Source: Marinibaculum sp040216765
GTDB lineage: Bacteria; Pseudomonadota; Alphaproteobacteria; Ferrovibrionales; Ferrovibrionaceae
Length of the DNA stretch: 64,000 nucleotides
Assembly: GCA_040216765.1 (NCBI GenBank)
Contig: JAVJON010000037.1
Coordinates: forward strand, 186,001-250,000
Direction: 5' to 3'
The notes under the pieces: generated by a model
What the model saw: only the letters and a program-made list of their open reading frames with translations
What the model was told of the DNA's origin: nothing
The model's database searches: none
Made by a program: the position numbers and the translations under genes
Shown here: piece after piece, positions 25,158 through 33,739 of the stretch
How the letters are laid out: every line of letters begins with the position of its first letter
Numbering within the stretch: position 1 is the first letter of the stretch

Positions 25158-27482
25158 TCAGGCCGCCTTTTGTCCCGCCAGGGCCTGCCAGATCCGGTCC
25201 GCCGTGGCAGGCATGTCGATATGCGCCGCGCCGAGCTCCTTCAGGGCATGGCTCAACGCGTTCATCACCGCCGGCGGCGCGCCGACGGAGCCGGCCTCGC
25301 CCGCCCCTTTCACCCCCAGCGGGTTGGTGGTGCAGGGCACCTCGCGCAGCACCACCTCGATGTCCGGCAGGTCGCCCGCCCGCGGCAGGCAATAGTCCAT
25401 GAAGGAGCCGGACAGCAGCTGTCCGCTGGAATCGTAGGCGGTGTTCTCGTACAGCGCCTGGCCGACACCCTGCGCGACGCCGCCATGGATCTGGCCTTTC
25501 ACGATCATCGGGTTGATCACCTTGCCCATGTCGTCGACCACGGTATAGCGCAGGACCTCGGTGATCCCGGTCGTCGGGTCGACCTCGACTTCCGCGACAT
25601 GGCAGCCGTTGGGGAAGGTGATCGCGTCGATCTTGTGCTCCGCATCGGCATCCAGGGCCGTGTCGACGGCATCCGGGATCTGCCCGGCATGCAGGGCCTT
25701 CGCCAGGTCCATGATGCCGACCGCCCGGTCGGTGCCCGCGATCCGGAACTGGCCGGCCTCGAACTCGATATCGACGGCGGCCGCCTCCAGCATCAGCGCG
25801 GCGGCGTCCTTGCCCTGCGCGACGATCATGTCGCTGGCACCCAGGATCGCACCGCCCTCGCTGTACAGCGAGCGCGCGCCGCCGGTGCCGCCGCCGAAAT
25901 TGATCGTGTCGCTGTCGCCCTGCAGCACCCGGACCTTTTCCGGCGGCACGCCGAGCCGGTCGACGACCAGCTGGGTATAGGCGGTCTCGTGCCCCTGGCC
26001 GGTGGACTGGGTGCCGACCAGCACCTCCACGGTCTCTTCCGGCGTGAAGCGGATCACCGCCCGCTCGGTCGGGGCGCCGCCGGTGGCCTCCAGGTAATAG
26101 GCCAGGCCGAAGCCGCGGTGGCGGCCGCGCGCCTTGGACTGCGCCGCCCGGTCTGCGAAACCGGCCCAGTCGGCGGTTTCCAGCGCGACATCCATGTTGC
26201 GGGCGAACTCCCCGGAATCGTAGGTCAGGCCGATCGCCGAGGTCCAGGGCATCGCCTCCGGCGGCACCATGTTCCGGCGCCGCAGCTCGAAGCGGTCGAC
26301 ACCGAGCTGGTCGGCGGTGGCATCGATCAGCCGTTCCATCAGGTAGTTGGCCTCCGGCCGGCCGGCCCCGCGATAGGCATCGACCGGCACGGTGTTGGTC
26401 AGCACACCCTCGACCCGGACATGCATCGCCTGGTAGCGGTAGACCGAGGGCAGCACCTTGGTCCCTGCCATGGTCGGGATCATCGGGGCGAAGGTCGAGA
26501 GATAGGCGCCCATCCCGGCCAGGGTATGCACCCGCAGGGCCAGGAAATTGTGGTCGGCGTCCAGCGCGATCTCGGCACTGGAGATGTTGTCGCGGCCCTG
26601 GGTGTCGGAGAGGAAGGCCTCGGTCCGGTCGGACACCCAGCGCACCGGCCGGCCCAGCTTGCGGGCCGCATAGGCGCAGGTGACCTGCTCGTTGTAGAGG
26701 AAGATCTTCATGCCGAAGCCGCCGCCGACATCCAGGGTGCGGATGCGGATCTTGTCCGGCGCGACGTTGAACACCTTGGTGGAGAGCAGGTTCTTCAGCA
26801 GCATGGTGCCCTGCGTCGGCAGCCACAGGGTGAAGCGCTCGTCGGCCGGATCGTAGGCGGCAATGACGGCACGCGGTTCCATCGAGGCGACCACGACCCG
26901 GTTGTTGACCACCCGGATGCGGCCGATATGCGCGGCCTCGGCGAACAGCCTGTCGGTGGTCTCGCGGTCGCCCTGCTCCCAGTCGAAGGCGCGGTTGCCG
27001 GCGGTGTCGGGCCAGGCCAGCGCCGCGCCGGGCGCCGCGGCGGCTTCCAGGTCGGCAATCGCAGGCAGGTCGTCGTAATCGACCGCCACCGCCTCCGCCC
27101 CGTCGCGGGCCGCCTCCAGGCTTTCCGCCACGACGAAGGCCACCGGGTCGCCGACATAGCGCACCACCCCGTCGGCCAGGGCGGGATGCGGCGTCTCCGC
27201 CCGGGGGGAGCCGTCGCGGTTCTTCAGCGGGATCATGCAGGGCAGCTCGCCGATGCCGTCCGCTTTCAGGTCGGCGGCCGTATAGACCGCGACGACGCCG
27301 GGGACCGCCCGTGCCGGTGCGGTGTCGATCGCCGCGATCCGGGCATGGGCGACCGGCGCGCGCAGGAGCACCCCGTGCAGCTGGCCGTCGAGCTGGACGT
27401 CGTCGGTGTACTGGCCGGTGCCGGTGATCAGGCGCTGGTCCTCGACACGCGTGACAGATTGCGCGACCCCGAATTTCGTCAT
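25158..27482 (-). CDS. Xanthine dehydrogenase-family molybdopterin-binding subunit (CoxL form II type)
   Basis: This is the 774-residue large subunit of a molybdenum hydroxylase. It begins at ATG 27482 and contains the aldehyde oxidase/xanthine dehydrogenase a/b hammerhead domain (VEDQRLITGTGQYTDDVQLDGQLHGVL) and the molybdopterin-binding domain. The active-site loop reads AYRGAGR (369-375), the form II signature, not the AYXCSFR loop of true CO dehydrogenase. The catalytic Glu is present near the C-terminus (KGAGEAGSVGAPPAVMNAL). The enzyme would hydroxylate an aldehyde, aromatic or N-heterocycle. The FAD subunit and the 2Fe-2S subunit normally encoded beside it are not in the window, so partners must come from elsewhere. 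It lies 184 bases downstream of the CoA-transferase genes on the same strand. Confidence 0.92.
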   Translation of the reverse strand: MTKFGVAQSVTRVEDQRLITGTGQYTDDVQLDGQLHGVLLRAPVAHARIAAIDTAPARAVPGVVAVYTAADLKADGIGELPCMIPLKNRDGSPRAETPHPALADGVVRYVGDPVAFVVAESLEAARDGAEAVAVDYDDLPAIADLEAAAAPGAALAWPDTAGNRAFDWEQGDRETTDRLFAEAAHIGRIRVVNNRVVVASMEPRAVIAAYDPADERFTLWLPTQGTMLLKNLLSTKVFNVAPDKIRIRTLDVGGGFGMKIFLYNEQVTCAYAARKLGRPVRWVSDRTEAFLSDTQGRDNISSAEIALDADHNFLALRVHTLAGMGAYLSTFAPMIPTMAGTKVLPSVYRYQAMHVRVEGVLTNTVPVDAYRGAGRPEANYLMERLIDATADQLGVDRFELRRRNMVPPEAMPWTSAIGLTYDSGEFARNMDVALETADWAGFADRAAQSKARGRHRGFGLAYYLEATGGAPTERAVIRFTPEETVEVLVGTQSTGQGHETAYTQLVVDRLGVPPEKVRVLQGDSDTINFGGGTGGARSLYSEGGAILGASDMIVAQGKDAAALMLEAAAVDIEFEAGQFRIAGTDRAVGIMDLAKALHAGQIPDAVDTALDADAEHKIDAITFPNGCHVAEVEVDPTTGITEVLRYTVVDDMGKVINPMIVKGQIHGGVAQGVGQALYENTAYDSSGQLLSGSFMDYCLPRAGDLPDIEVVLREVPCTTNPLGVKGAGEAGSVGAPPAVMNALSHALKELGAAHIDMPATADRIWQALAGQKAA

Positions 27483-27666
27483 GGCGTGGTTCCTGTGCGA
27501 GAAGCGTCCGGTCCGGCCGGCGGCCGGGAAAGGTGGAGCGGTCTGCTGCGGCGCCGGCAGCGGCGGGGCCGGCCTCGTGCCGGGGCCGTGTGGCGCATTG
27601 CAGCATAGAATGGCGGGGCGGCGCGCAGCTTGTCAAAGCGCCAGTCGCGACGGCCTGCCGGCGGGA

Positions 27667-28428
27667 TCAGGCGGCCGGCAGCGCCGCGCGCATATCCGCG
27701 CTGAAGCGGGGGTAGGTCTCGGCAATCTCGTCCATCACCGTGCCGCGGATCAGGGCCAGCCGGTCCGCCGCGGGCGTCGGCGTGACCGGCACCTCGTCCG
27801 GCCGGTCGAACGCAAAGCCGGTATTGTCTGCGACCTCCTCCACGCTGTGGCCGGGATGCACGCTGCGCAGCCGGAAGCGCCGTGCCGCCTTGTCGAAGTC
27901 GAACAGGCAGAGCGGGGTCAGCAGGGCATAGGGCCCGCCGGGCCGGTGGATGCCGGCACTGCTGGTGCCCGGCGCCGAGATGAAGTCCACCTTGTCGACG
28001 AAGACACGGCGGGAATGCTCCTCGCGGAACAGGATCACGCGGGGGATCATGAAATAGACGAAGGCGGAGCCGAAGGAGCCGGGCCAGCGGACCGTATTGG
28101 CCGGATAGTCGCCGGTGCCGACGAGATTGATATTGCCCTGCCCGTCGATCTGCCCGCCGCTCAGGAAGAAGGCGTCGATCCGCCCTTCCGCGGCGCAGTC
28201 GAAGGTCTCCACCCCGCCATTGGTGAACATGTTGTGGGCCTGCGAGCCCAGCACGGAGACGATCATCGGGCGGTCCGCCGGCGCCAGCCGCCGGGCCAGC
28301 AGCGCGCCTGCGCCGGGCACCGGCGACGAGGCGCCGACCGTCACATGGCGGCAGCCCTCCAGCAGCCCGGCGATCGTCGCGATCATGATCTCCCGGCTCG
28401 CGGCAATACCGGCTGCGCTACTGTTCAT
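27667..28428 (-). CDS. CoA-transferase beta subunit (GctB/IpdB-like)
   Basis: This is a 253-residue class I CoA-transferase subunit. I chose ATG 28428; a TTG at 28446 is in frame but less likely. Recognisable features are GCRHVTVGASSPVPGAGALLARR, LGSQAHNMFTNGGVETFDCAAEGRIDAFFLSGGQID, GQGNINLVGTGDY and VDFISAPG. In glutaconate CoA-transferase the beta subunit carries the catalytic Glu in an E-S-G motif; at that place I read IVSVLGSQ, with no Glu. The steroid-pathway enzyme IpdAB, from this fold, also lacks that residue and acts as a ring hydrolase, so this pair may not be a true transferase. The alpha subunit gene lies 45 bases upstream. The pair belongs to the acyl-CoA dehydrogenase/MFS gene run. 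Confidence 0.87.
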   Translation of the reverse strand: MNSSAAGIAASREIMIATIAGLLEGCRHVTVGASSPVPGAGALLARRLAPADRPMIVSVLGSQAHNMFTNGGVETFDCAAEGRIDAFFLSGGQIDGQGNINLVGTGDYPANTVRWPGSFGSAFVYFMIPRVILFREEHSRRVFVDKVDFISAPGTSSAGIHRPGGPYALLTPLCLFDFDKAARRFRLRSVHPGHSVEEVADNTGFAFDRPDEVPVTPTPAADRLALIRGTVMDEIAETYPRFSADMRAALPAA

Positions 28429-28473
28429 AAAATCACCAGAAAACAACAGGTTAGAGACGATTGCACTACCGGG

Positions 28474-29319
28474 TCATTCCGCCGCCGCAGGGTAGGGCTG
28501 CGGCGGTACGGCCTTGGCCGCCAGCCGCCGCATATCGTCGGCCGTGCCGTCCCGGGCGCAGGCGATATAGGCGCGCATCGCCGCCTCGTCGATCGGATAG
28601 CGGTCCCACAGGTTCAACGGCCAGGCACCGTGCACGGCCTCGGCGACGGCATCGACATAGAGGGTCGGGATCACGCCGGCGGCCAGCTCCTCGTTCTCGA
28701 ACAGGTTGCCGTCGACGACCCGCTCCACGGTGACCAGGCTGTGCTTCGCGGCATGGGCCATGGTCATCAGCTCGCGGCGCCGGCCGATCCAGACATTGCC
28801 GTCGCGGTCCGCCAGCGGCGCATGGAACACCGCGATGTCCGGCTGGATCGCCGGGATCAGCACGATCGGGTCCGGGTTGCCGTCTGCCGCAAAGGGATTG
28901 TCGATGACCTGCCAGTCGGGCCGGTTGGCCAGGATGTCGGATTCCAGGATGCCGCGGATCGGCATGAACGGGATGCCTTTTTCCGCCGCCTGCAGCCCGG
29001 CATAGATCGCCGGGCAGGTGGCGTCCTTCAGCGCGATCCGGCCGTCGCGGACGGCGCGGGTGAAGGCCGGGGCGGGGCCGAATTCCCCCAAAGTGACGGC
29101 CGAGGTCTCGATGGAGCGCACGCAGCCCGCCGCGATCAGCATGTCGGCCTGCAGGCCGCTGATCGGCACGCAGACCAGGTCCAGGTCGCGGGCGCCGCGC
29201 GCCACGATCGCGCGGGTCAGCGCCATCGGCACCCCGCCGTAATCCACCGGCAGCGCCAGGCGGGTGCCGTCGCGCACCTGCTCGGCCAATGCCTCGACCT
29301 TTGCGATCTTGCCGCTCAT
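28474..29319 (-). CDS. CoA-transferase alpha subunit (GctA/IpdA-like)
   Basis: This 281-residue subunit starts at ATG 29319, with a good GGAGG upstream in the minus direction. The fold is recognisable from DGTRLALPVDYGGVPMALTRAIVARGARDLDLVCVPISGLQADMLIAAGCV, then GEFGPAPAFTRAVRDGRI and the later QPDIAVFHAPLADRDGNVWIGRRREL. A Glu is present at residue 79 (LGEFG), in the area where IpdA carries its functional Glu; this comparison is from memory of the family. Together with the beta subunit it would act on a CoA thioester of a dicarboxylic or ring-derived acid. The 36-base gap to the upstream MFS gene suggests one operon. Confidence 0.87.
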   Translation of the reverse strand: MSGKIAKVEALAEQVRDGTRLALPVDYGGVPMALTRAIVARGARDLDLVCVPISGLQADMLIAAGCVRSIETSAVTLGEFGPAPAFTRAVRDGRIALKDATCPAIYAGLQAAEKGIPFMPIRGILESDILANRPDWQVIDNPFAADGNPDPIVLIPAIQPDIAVFHAPLADRDGNVWIGRRRELMTMAHAAKHSLVTVERVVDGNLFENEELAAGVIPTLYVDAVAEAVHGAWPLNLWDRYPIDEAAMRAYIACARDGTADDMRRLAAKAVPPQPYPAAAE

Positions 29320-29356
29320 GCCTGTCCTCCTGCCGCCCGGGTCTGCGGAGTCTGTC

Positions 29357-30625
29357 TCACTCCTTGCGGCTTGCCAAGCCGGGGACCAGGAAAAACGGCA
29401 GGGTGCCCAGGCAGAGCGCGGCGAGGGAATAGGCGAAGACCGCGGCATAGCCGTCGGTCAGGTCGTGCAGCAGGCCGCCGATGGCGGACCCGGAGGCCGC
29501 CCCGATGCCGCCGCCCAGGGTCACCGTGCCATAGATGATGCCCAGCCGGCGGCCGCCGAACAGGCGGGTGCAGATCGCCGCGATCAGCGGCCCGCGCGCG
29601 CCGAACGAGAGGCCGAACAGCCCGACGAAGAGGAACAGCAGCCGCTCGTCATGGCTCAGCCCGGCTAGCCAGAGCACGATCACGCCGCAGATCGACAGGC
29701 CGTAGGACAGCAGGACCGACGGCCGGCGACCGATCAGGCTGTCCAGCCAGCCGAACAGGTTCATGCCCAGCGGGGTCAGCAGCCCGACGAAGCCCCAGGC
29801 CGCGGCGGCTTCCAGGCGCGGTATGCCGCTTTCGACAAGGTAGGTCACGGCCTGCAGGGCGGTGGAGAACATGCCGTTGCTGGTCAGGAAGAAGACCATG
29901 AACAGGCCCCAGAACTGCGGCGTCCGGATCGCGCTGCGCAGGGTCCAGGCCGTCGCTGCCGCGGCGGCGCCGGCGGCGGCCTTGCCACGGGGCAGGGCCA
30001 GGTTCAGGCCGATATCCGGGCGGCCGGCCGCCACCCGCCGCCAGGGCATCGCGAAGACCAGCAGCAGCGGCAGCAGCGCGATCGCCGCCAGCACCTCGTA
30101 GGCATGCCGCCAGCCCTCGGCGATGATCAGCCGCTGCGCCAGCGGGGTCAGCAGCAGGGTACCGATGCCGATCGAGGAAAACACGATCGCCATCGAGATG
30201 CCGAGCCGGCTGCGGTACCAGCGGCTGAGGATGGCGCCATGGGGGATCGTCCCGAGCCCGGCGCTGGCCACCCCCATCATCAATCCGGAGGTCAGGTAGA
30301 ACTGCCAGAGGGCATCGGCCCGGGCGGACAGGAAGGCGCCGGCGGCGAGCAGCAGGATGCAGCCGAGGAACAGCCAGAACGGCCCGAAACGATCGAAGAC
30401 ATGCCCGACCAGGGGCCCGAAAGCGCCGGTGGAGAGGAAAAAGAAGGAATAGATCCCGGCGACTTCCGCACGCGACCAGCCGAACTGCTCCTGCAGCGGC
30501 AGCACGAAGACCACGAAGGTATCGCCGATCCCGCGTCCCACCATCGCCAGCAGGAAGCAGACCGGCAGCAGCAGCAGGGCGAGCCGGAGCTGCGGGTCGC
30601 GCAGCCAGAGGAACGGGGCGGGCAC
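29357..30625 (-). CDS. MFS transporter
   Basis: This is a 422-residue transporter with about twelve membrane helices; the first begins at residue 15 (LALLLLPVCFLLAMVGRGIGDTFVVFVLPL). The loop between helices 2 and 3 carries the MFS signature (GHVFDRFGPFWLFLG). A long cytoplasmic loop near residue 205 (MPWRRVAAGRPDIGLNLALPRGKAA) divides the two halves. It resembles the monocarboxylate/oxalate-formate type of MFS protein. Lying between an acyl-CoA dehydrogenase and a CoA-transferase pair on the same strand, it probably imports the carboxylic acid that these enzymes degrade. The direction and the substrate are inference. Confidence 0.9.
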   Translation of the reverse strand: MPAPFLWLRDPQLRLALLLLPVCFLLAMVGRGIGDTFVVFVLPLQEQFGWSRAEVAGIYSFFFLSTGAFGPLVGHVFDRFGPFWLFLGCILLLAAGAFLSARADALWQFYLTSGLMMGVASAGLGTIPHGAILSRWYRSRLGISMAIVFSSIGIGTLLLTPLAQRLIIAEGWRHAYEVLAAIALLPLLLVFAMPWRRVAAGRPDIGLNLALPRGKAAAGAAAAATAWTLRSAIRTPQFWGLFMVFFLTSNGMFSTALQAVTYLVESGIPRLEAAAAWGFVGLLTPLGMNLFGWLDSLIGRRPSVLLSYGLSICGVIVLWLAGLSHDERLLFLFVGLFGLSFGARGPLIAAICTRLFGGRRLGIIYGTVTLGGGIGAASGSAIGGLLHDLTDGYAAVFAYSLAALCLGTLPFFLVPGLASRKE

Positions 30626-30626
30626 G

Positions 30627-30660
30627 GCCCTACCGGCCGGGCCGGAGGGCAGGCCCTACC
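30627..30660. repeat. Two direct copies of GCCCTACC between the MFS and dehydrogenase genes
   Basis: GCCCTACC occurs at 30627-30634 and 30653-30660 in the 89-bp gap upstream of the MFS gene. It is the complement of GGTAGGGC, found in several other spacers in this window. No promoter is obvious here. Confidence 0.5.
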
Positions 30661-30714
30661 CGGGGGCGCCCGCCGGCAGGACGATCCTGGCGATCCGGCG
30701 GCGCCATCCGCCGG

Positions 30715-31860
30715 CTACCCGGCCTGCTTCTGCATCTCGCGCGCGATCACCAGTTGCAGGATCTGGCTGGTGCCCTCGTACAGCCGGAAGATCCGCACGT
30801 CGCGGTAGAAGCGCTCCACCGCAAAGTCCGCGATATAGCCCGACCCGCCATGGATCTGCACGGCGCGATCGGCGATCCGGCCCACCATCTCGGAGCAGAA
30901 ATACTTGCAGGCCGCGGCCTCCATGGTGATCGGTTCGCCCGAATCGTAGCGGGCAGCCGCGGAGCGGGCCAGGGCCTCGGCCGCCAGCAGGTCGGTCTGG
31001 CTGTCCGCGAGCATCGCCTGGACGAGCTGGAACTCGACGATCGCCCGGTCGAACTGCCGGCGCTCCTGCGCATAACGCAGCGCCTCGTCGATCAGGCGGC
31101 GGCCGACCCCGACGCACAGTGCCGAGATATGGATGCGGCCGCGGTCCAGCACCTTCATGGCTGTCTTGAAACCCTGGCCCTCGCGCCCGCCGATGATGCA
31201 ATCCGCCGGCACCGCGACATCGTCGAAATGGACGTCGGCGACATGGGCGCCCTTCTGGCCCATCTTGCGGTAGGGCTTGGCCACGGCGATCCCCGGCAGG
31301 GCGGAATCGACGATGAAGGCGGAGATCCCGCCCGACTTGGAGGCGGAAGGGTCGGTGCGCGCCATCACGGTGAAGATGCCGGCGGTCGGCGCGTTGGTGA
31401 TGAACCGCTTGGTGCCGTTGATGACATAGCGGTCGCCGTCGCGGATCGCGCGGGTCCGCAGGGAGGCGGCATCGGACCCCGATTCCGGCTCGGTCAGGCA
31501 GAACGACGCGACCAGTTCGCCCGCGGCGAGCCGCGGCAGATAGGCCTGCTTCTGCGCCTCCGTGCCGTCGATCAGGATGCCCAGGCTGCCGATCCCGACA
31601 TTGGTGCCGATCAGGCTGCGGAACGCCGGCGATGTCCAGCCCAGCTCCATGACCAGTTCCGCCTCCGCCGCCAGGGAGAGGCCCAGCCCGCCATACTCTT
31701 CGGGGATCGACATGCCGTAGAGCCCGAGTCCGGCGAACTCCCGGCGCACCGCGTCGGGGATCGTGTCCGTCTCGGCGACCTCCTCCTCCAGCGGCACCAG
31801 GCGTTCCCGCACATAGCGGCGCACGCCTTCCTTGAGGTCGGCAATGGTCGACGGATCCAT
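30715..31860 (-). CDS. Acyl-CoA dehydrogenase
   Basis: This 381-residue FAD enzyme has the three family parts: an N-terminal helical domain (MDPSTIADLKEGVRRYVRERLVPLEEEV), the middle beta domain with FAD-binding CLTEPESGSDAAS and KRFITNAPTAGIFTVMARTD, and the C-terminal helical domain. The catalytic base is in the short-chain/medium-chain position near the C-terminus, within LYEGTSQILQLVIARE. It oxidises an acyl-CoA to the trans-2-enoyl-CoA and passes electrons to ETF. It heads the minus-strand run MFS, CoA-transferase alpha and beta, and molybdenum hydroxylase, so the acyl-CoA is probably the product or substrate of that pathway rather than a long fatty acid. Confidence 0.93.
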   Translation of the reverse strand: MDPSTIADLKEGVRRYVRERLVPLEEEVAETDTIPDAVRREFAGLGLYGMSIPEEYGGLGLSLAAEAELVMELGWTSPAFRSLIGTNVGIGSLGILIDGTEAQKQAYLPRLAAGELVASFCLTEPESGSDAASLRTRAIRDGDRYVINGTKRFITNAPTAGIFTVMARTDPSASKSGGISAFIVDSALPGIAVAKPYRKMGQKGAHVADVHFDDVAVPADCIIGGREGQGFKTAMKVLDRGRIHISALCVGVGRRLIDEALRYAQERRQFDRAIVEFQLVQAMLADSQTDLLAAEALARSAAARYDSGEPITMEAAACKYFCSEMVGRIADRAVQIHGGSGYIADFAVERFYRDVRIFRLYEGTSQILQLVIAREMQKQAG

Positions 31861-31911
31861 ACGGTACTCCCCTCGGTCGATGCGGCGCCCGCAGCGGCGT
31901 CCCGGCCTGCC

Positions 31912-32790
31912 TCAGCGGCGCGACTGCAACAGGGTTGATAATGCCCAGCCGACGAAGATGGCAATCAGGACGATCAGGATGCCATAGGCAAGGCGCTGTT
32001 CCTGCGCGAACTGGAACAGGGTCTGTTCCAGCCCGCGCTTCATCACGAAGAGGGGGGTGGCCTGTGCCGCGACCACCCGGTCGTCGCGGATCAGGTAGAC
32101 CTCCGCACGGTAGGTCCCGACGGGGACCGTCGCCGGGAACGCGATCGGTGCCCGGAACAGGCGCTGGCCGACGAACACGACGCCCGACTCGTCGAGGTTG
32201 AACAGGCCCTGCTGCGCACGGATGCGGATCAGCGCGTCGCGGAAATCCACCGCCTGGGCCGGGTCTGCATCGTTCTCCCGCGCGACCGGCATTTCCAGAA
32301 AGTCCGGCCCGGCCTGCAGCCGGCGCAGCAGGTCGGGCGATGCGAACTCGCTGCGCGGACGGGTGGTCGATACCGCGTAGTACCCGGGCACATCCTCCAG
32401 CTCGGCGGCGCTGCGGTTCATCCAGACGCCCAGGGTCCGCTCCTTGCGGCGCACCATGACCCGGTCGGACGGGCCGCGCACGATGACCACCACGTCGCCC
32501 GGTTCGGAGATGGCGCCGAACAGCAGCAGCGAGGTGCCCGAGAAGCTCGAGGTGATCGAAATCAGGTGATTGGACAGATCGGTGACCAGGGCGCCCTCAT
32601 AGGCGGCGGCCTGGGCCGGCCGGCCATGACCCGGCAGCAGGCCGCCGCACAGCGCAAGCAGGATCAATCCGGCGAGAACCGTCGGAAGCGGCACGGCCAT
32701 CGCCGCCGGCAGGCCCGCAGGGTGCGCCGCCGGACGCGCCGCGGTGGCATCCCGTCCCCCGGTCCTGCTGTCCTGGCGCAATACGCTCAT
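31912..32790 (-). CDS. TIGR02186-family membrane-anchored protein
   Basis: This protein is 292 residues long from ATG 32790; an ATG at 32700 would start directly at a signal-type segment (VPLPTVLAGLILLALCGGLL) and is also plausible. The mature part begins with EGALVTDLSNHLISITSSFSGTSLLLFGAI and continues with VVIVRGPSDRVMVRRKERTLGVWMN, matching the alphaproteobacterial TIGR02186 family. A C-terminal helix (YGILIVLIAIFVGWALSTLL) anchors it, so most of the protein is periplasmic. The family has no firm function; I recall it beside TauE/SafE-type sulfite exporters, but none lies here. It is 51 bases upstream of the acyl-CoA dehydrogenase on the same strand. Confidence 0.82.
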   Translation of the reverse strand: MSVLRQDSRTGGRDATAARPAAHPAGLPAAMAVPLPTVLAGLILLALCGGLLPGHGRPAQAAAYEGALVTDLSNHLISITSSFSGTSLLLFGAISEPGDVVVIVRGPSDRVMVRRKERTLGVWMNRSAAELEDVPGYYAVSTTRPRSEFASPDLLRRLQAGPDFLEMPVARENDADPAQAVDFRDALIRIRAQQGLFNLDESGVVFVGQRLFRAPIAFPATVPVGTYRAEVYLIRDDRVVAAQATPLFVMKRGLEQTLFQFAQEQRLAYGILIVLIAIFVGWALSTLLQSRR

Positions 32791-32950
32791 TCTGTCCGGT
32801 TGCTCCCGCCCCGGCCCCGACCGGCCGCGCCGGTACGGCTGCACTGTCCAGCAATGGCACTGGACCGGGGAAGTCTAGGCAGGTCGCGGGCCGACCGGAA
32901 GGGTAATCGTTGCCTGGCCGGCGGCGCCGCGGGGCGCCGCGAGCCGGCAC

Positions 32951-33739
32951 TCAGTCGCCGAACAGCTTGCCGAACAGCCCGCGGCGGCGGTAGCGCCCGT
33001 CCGGATCCGGGTAGGACATCTGGTCCTCCCCGTCCATCCGTTCGAAGAGCCGGGTGAGGGTGCGCTCCAACGGCGTGACCTGCAGCGCGGCACGTTCGGC
33101 CTTGCGCTCTGCCTCGCTCAACCGCGCATCCAGTTCGCCGGACTGCTCCAGGCGTGCCGCGATCGCATCGAGGCGATCGCCCATGGGGCGCAGCCGTTCG
33201 GCCATCGGGGAGATCTTGTCGGTGTTGTAGCGCAGTTCATCGGCGCTGGTGCGGATCGCCGCCTTGACCTCCTCGGTCTGCCGGCGCAGCGCTTCGAGCA
33301 GGGTCTCGAGCGCCATGGCGGCATCCTGGGTGCCGCCCTGGACGCCATGCTGGGCCGCTCCCTGCACCGCCTGCGCGCCGGGATAGGCGGGGTAGCCCGC
33401 GGCCACCGGGTAGGCCTGGCCCGGGAAGGCCGGGCCCGGGAATGCCTGCCCTGGAAATGCCTGCCCGGAAAATGCCTGCCCGGAGAATGCCTGCCCTGGG
33501 GCCGGCTGGCCCGGCATCTGCTGTCCCGGGGCCGCGGCGGCTGCCAGGTTCGGGGCGAGGCCGTGCGGCGGCACCGCCTGGGATGGCGCCGCCGTTCCGA
33601 GCTCTTCGGCCGCCGCGCGCTGGATGACCGCGTTCAGCCAGGCCCCCACGGTCAGCCCCGCCCGCCGCGCCGCCATCTTGGCGGCTTGGCGCGTTTCCGG
33701 GTCGATGCCCTTGACGCTCCAGGGTTGGCCTTTGTCCAT
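32951..33739 (-). CDS. PodJ N-terminal-motif protein with Gly-Gln-Ala-Phe repeats
   Basis: This is a 262-residue protein of no assigned function. The ATG at 33739 has GGGGAG six bases upstream. Residues 7-40 (PWSVKGIDPETRQAAKMAAR, then AGLTVGAWLNAVI) match the conserved N-terminus of PodJ-type proteins and the start of the large gene 34892-38800. Next come tandem GQAF(S/P) pentapeptides (33415-33505), then a helical C-terminal half likely to form a coiled coil (ALETLLEALRRQTEEVKAAI, LDAIAARLEQSGELDARLSEAERKAERAAL). The end is basic (RYRRRGLFGKLF). There is no membrane span, so it is probably cytoplasmic. It could be a small scaffold related to the polarity protein nearby. Confidence 0.8.
   Translation of the reverse strand: MDKGQPWSVKGIDPETRQAAKMAARRAGLTVGAWLNAVIQRAAAEELGTAAPSQAVPPHGLAPNLAAAAAPGQQMPGQPAPGQAFSGQAFSGQAFPGQAFPGPAFPGQAYPVAAGYPAYPGAQAVQGAAQHGVQGGTQDAAMALETLLEALRRQTEEVKAAIRTSADELRYNTDKISPMAERLRPMGDRLDAIAARLEQSGELDARLSEAERKAERAALQVTPLERTLTRLFERMDGEDQMSYPDPDGRYRRRGLFGKLFGD

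Noticed and set aside
25158..27482. Aerobic CO dehydrogenase large subunit (CoxL form I)
   Set aside because: The active-site loop is AYRGAGR, not the form I AYXCSFR, and no coxM or coxS is adjacent.
23821..32790. Natural-product gene cluster built around the P450
   Set aside because: There is no synthase, synthetase, terpene cyclase or other core enzyme. The neighbours are catabolic acyl-CoA enzymes.
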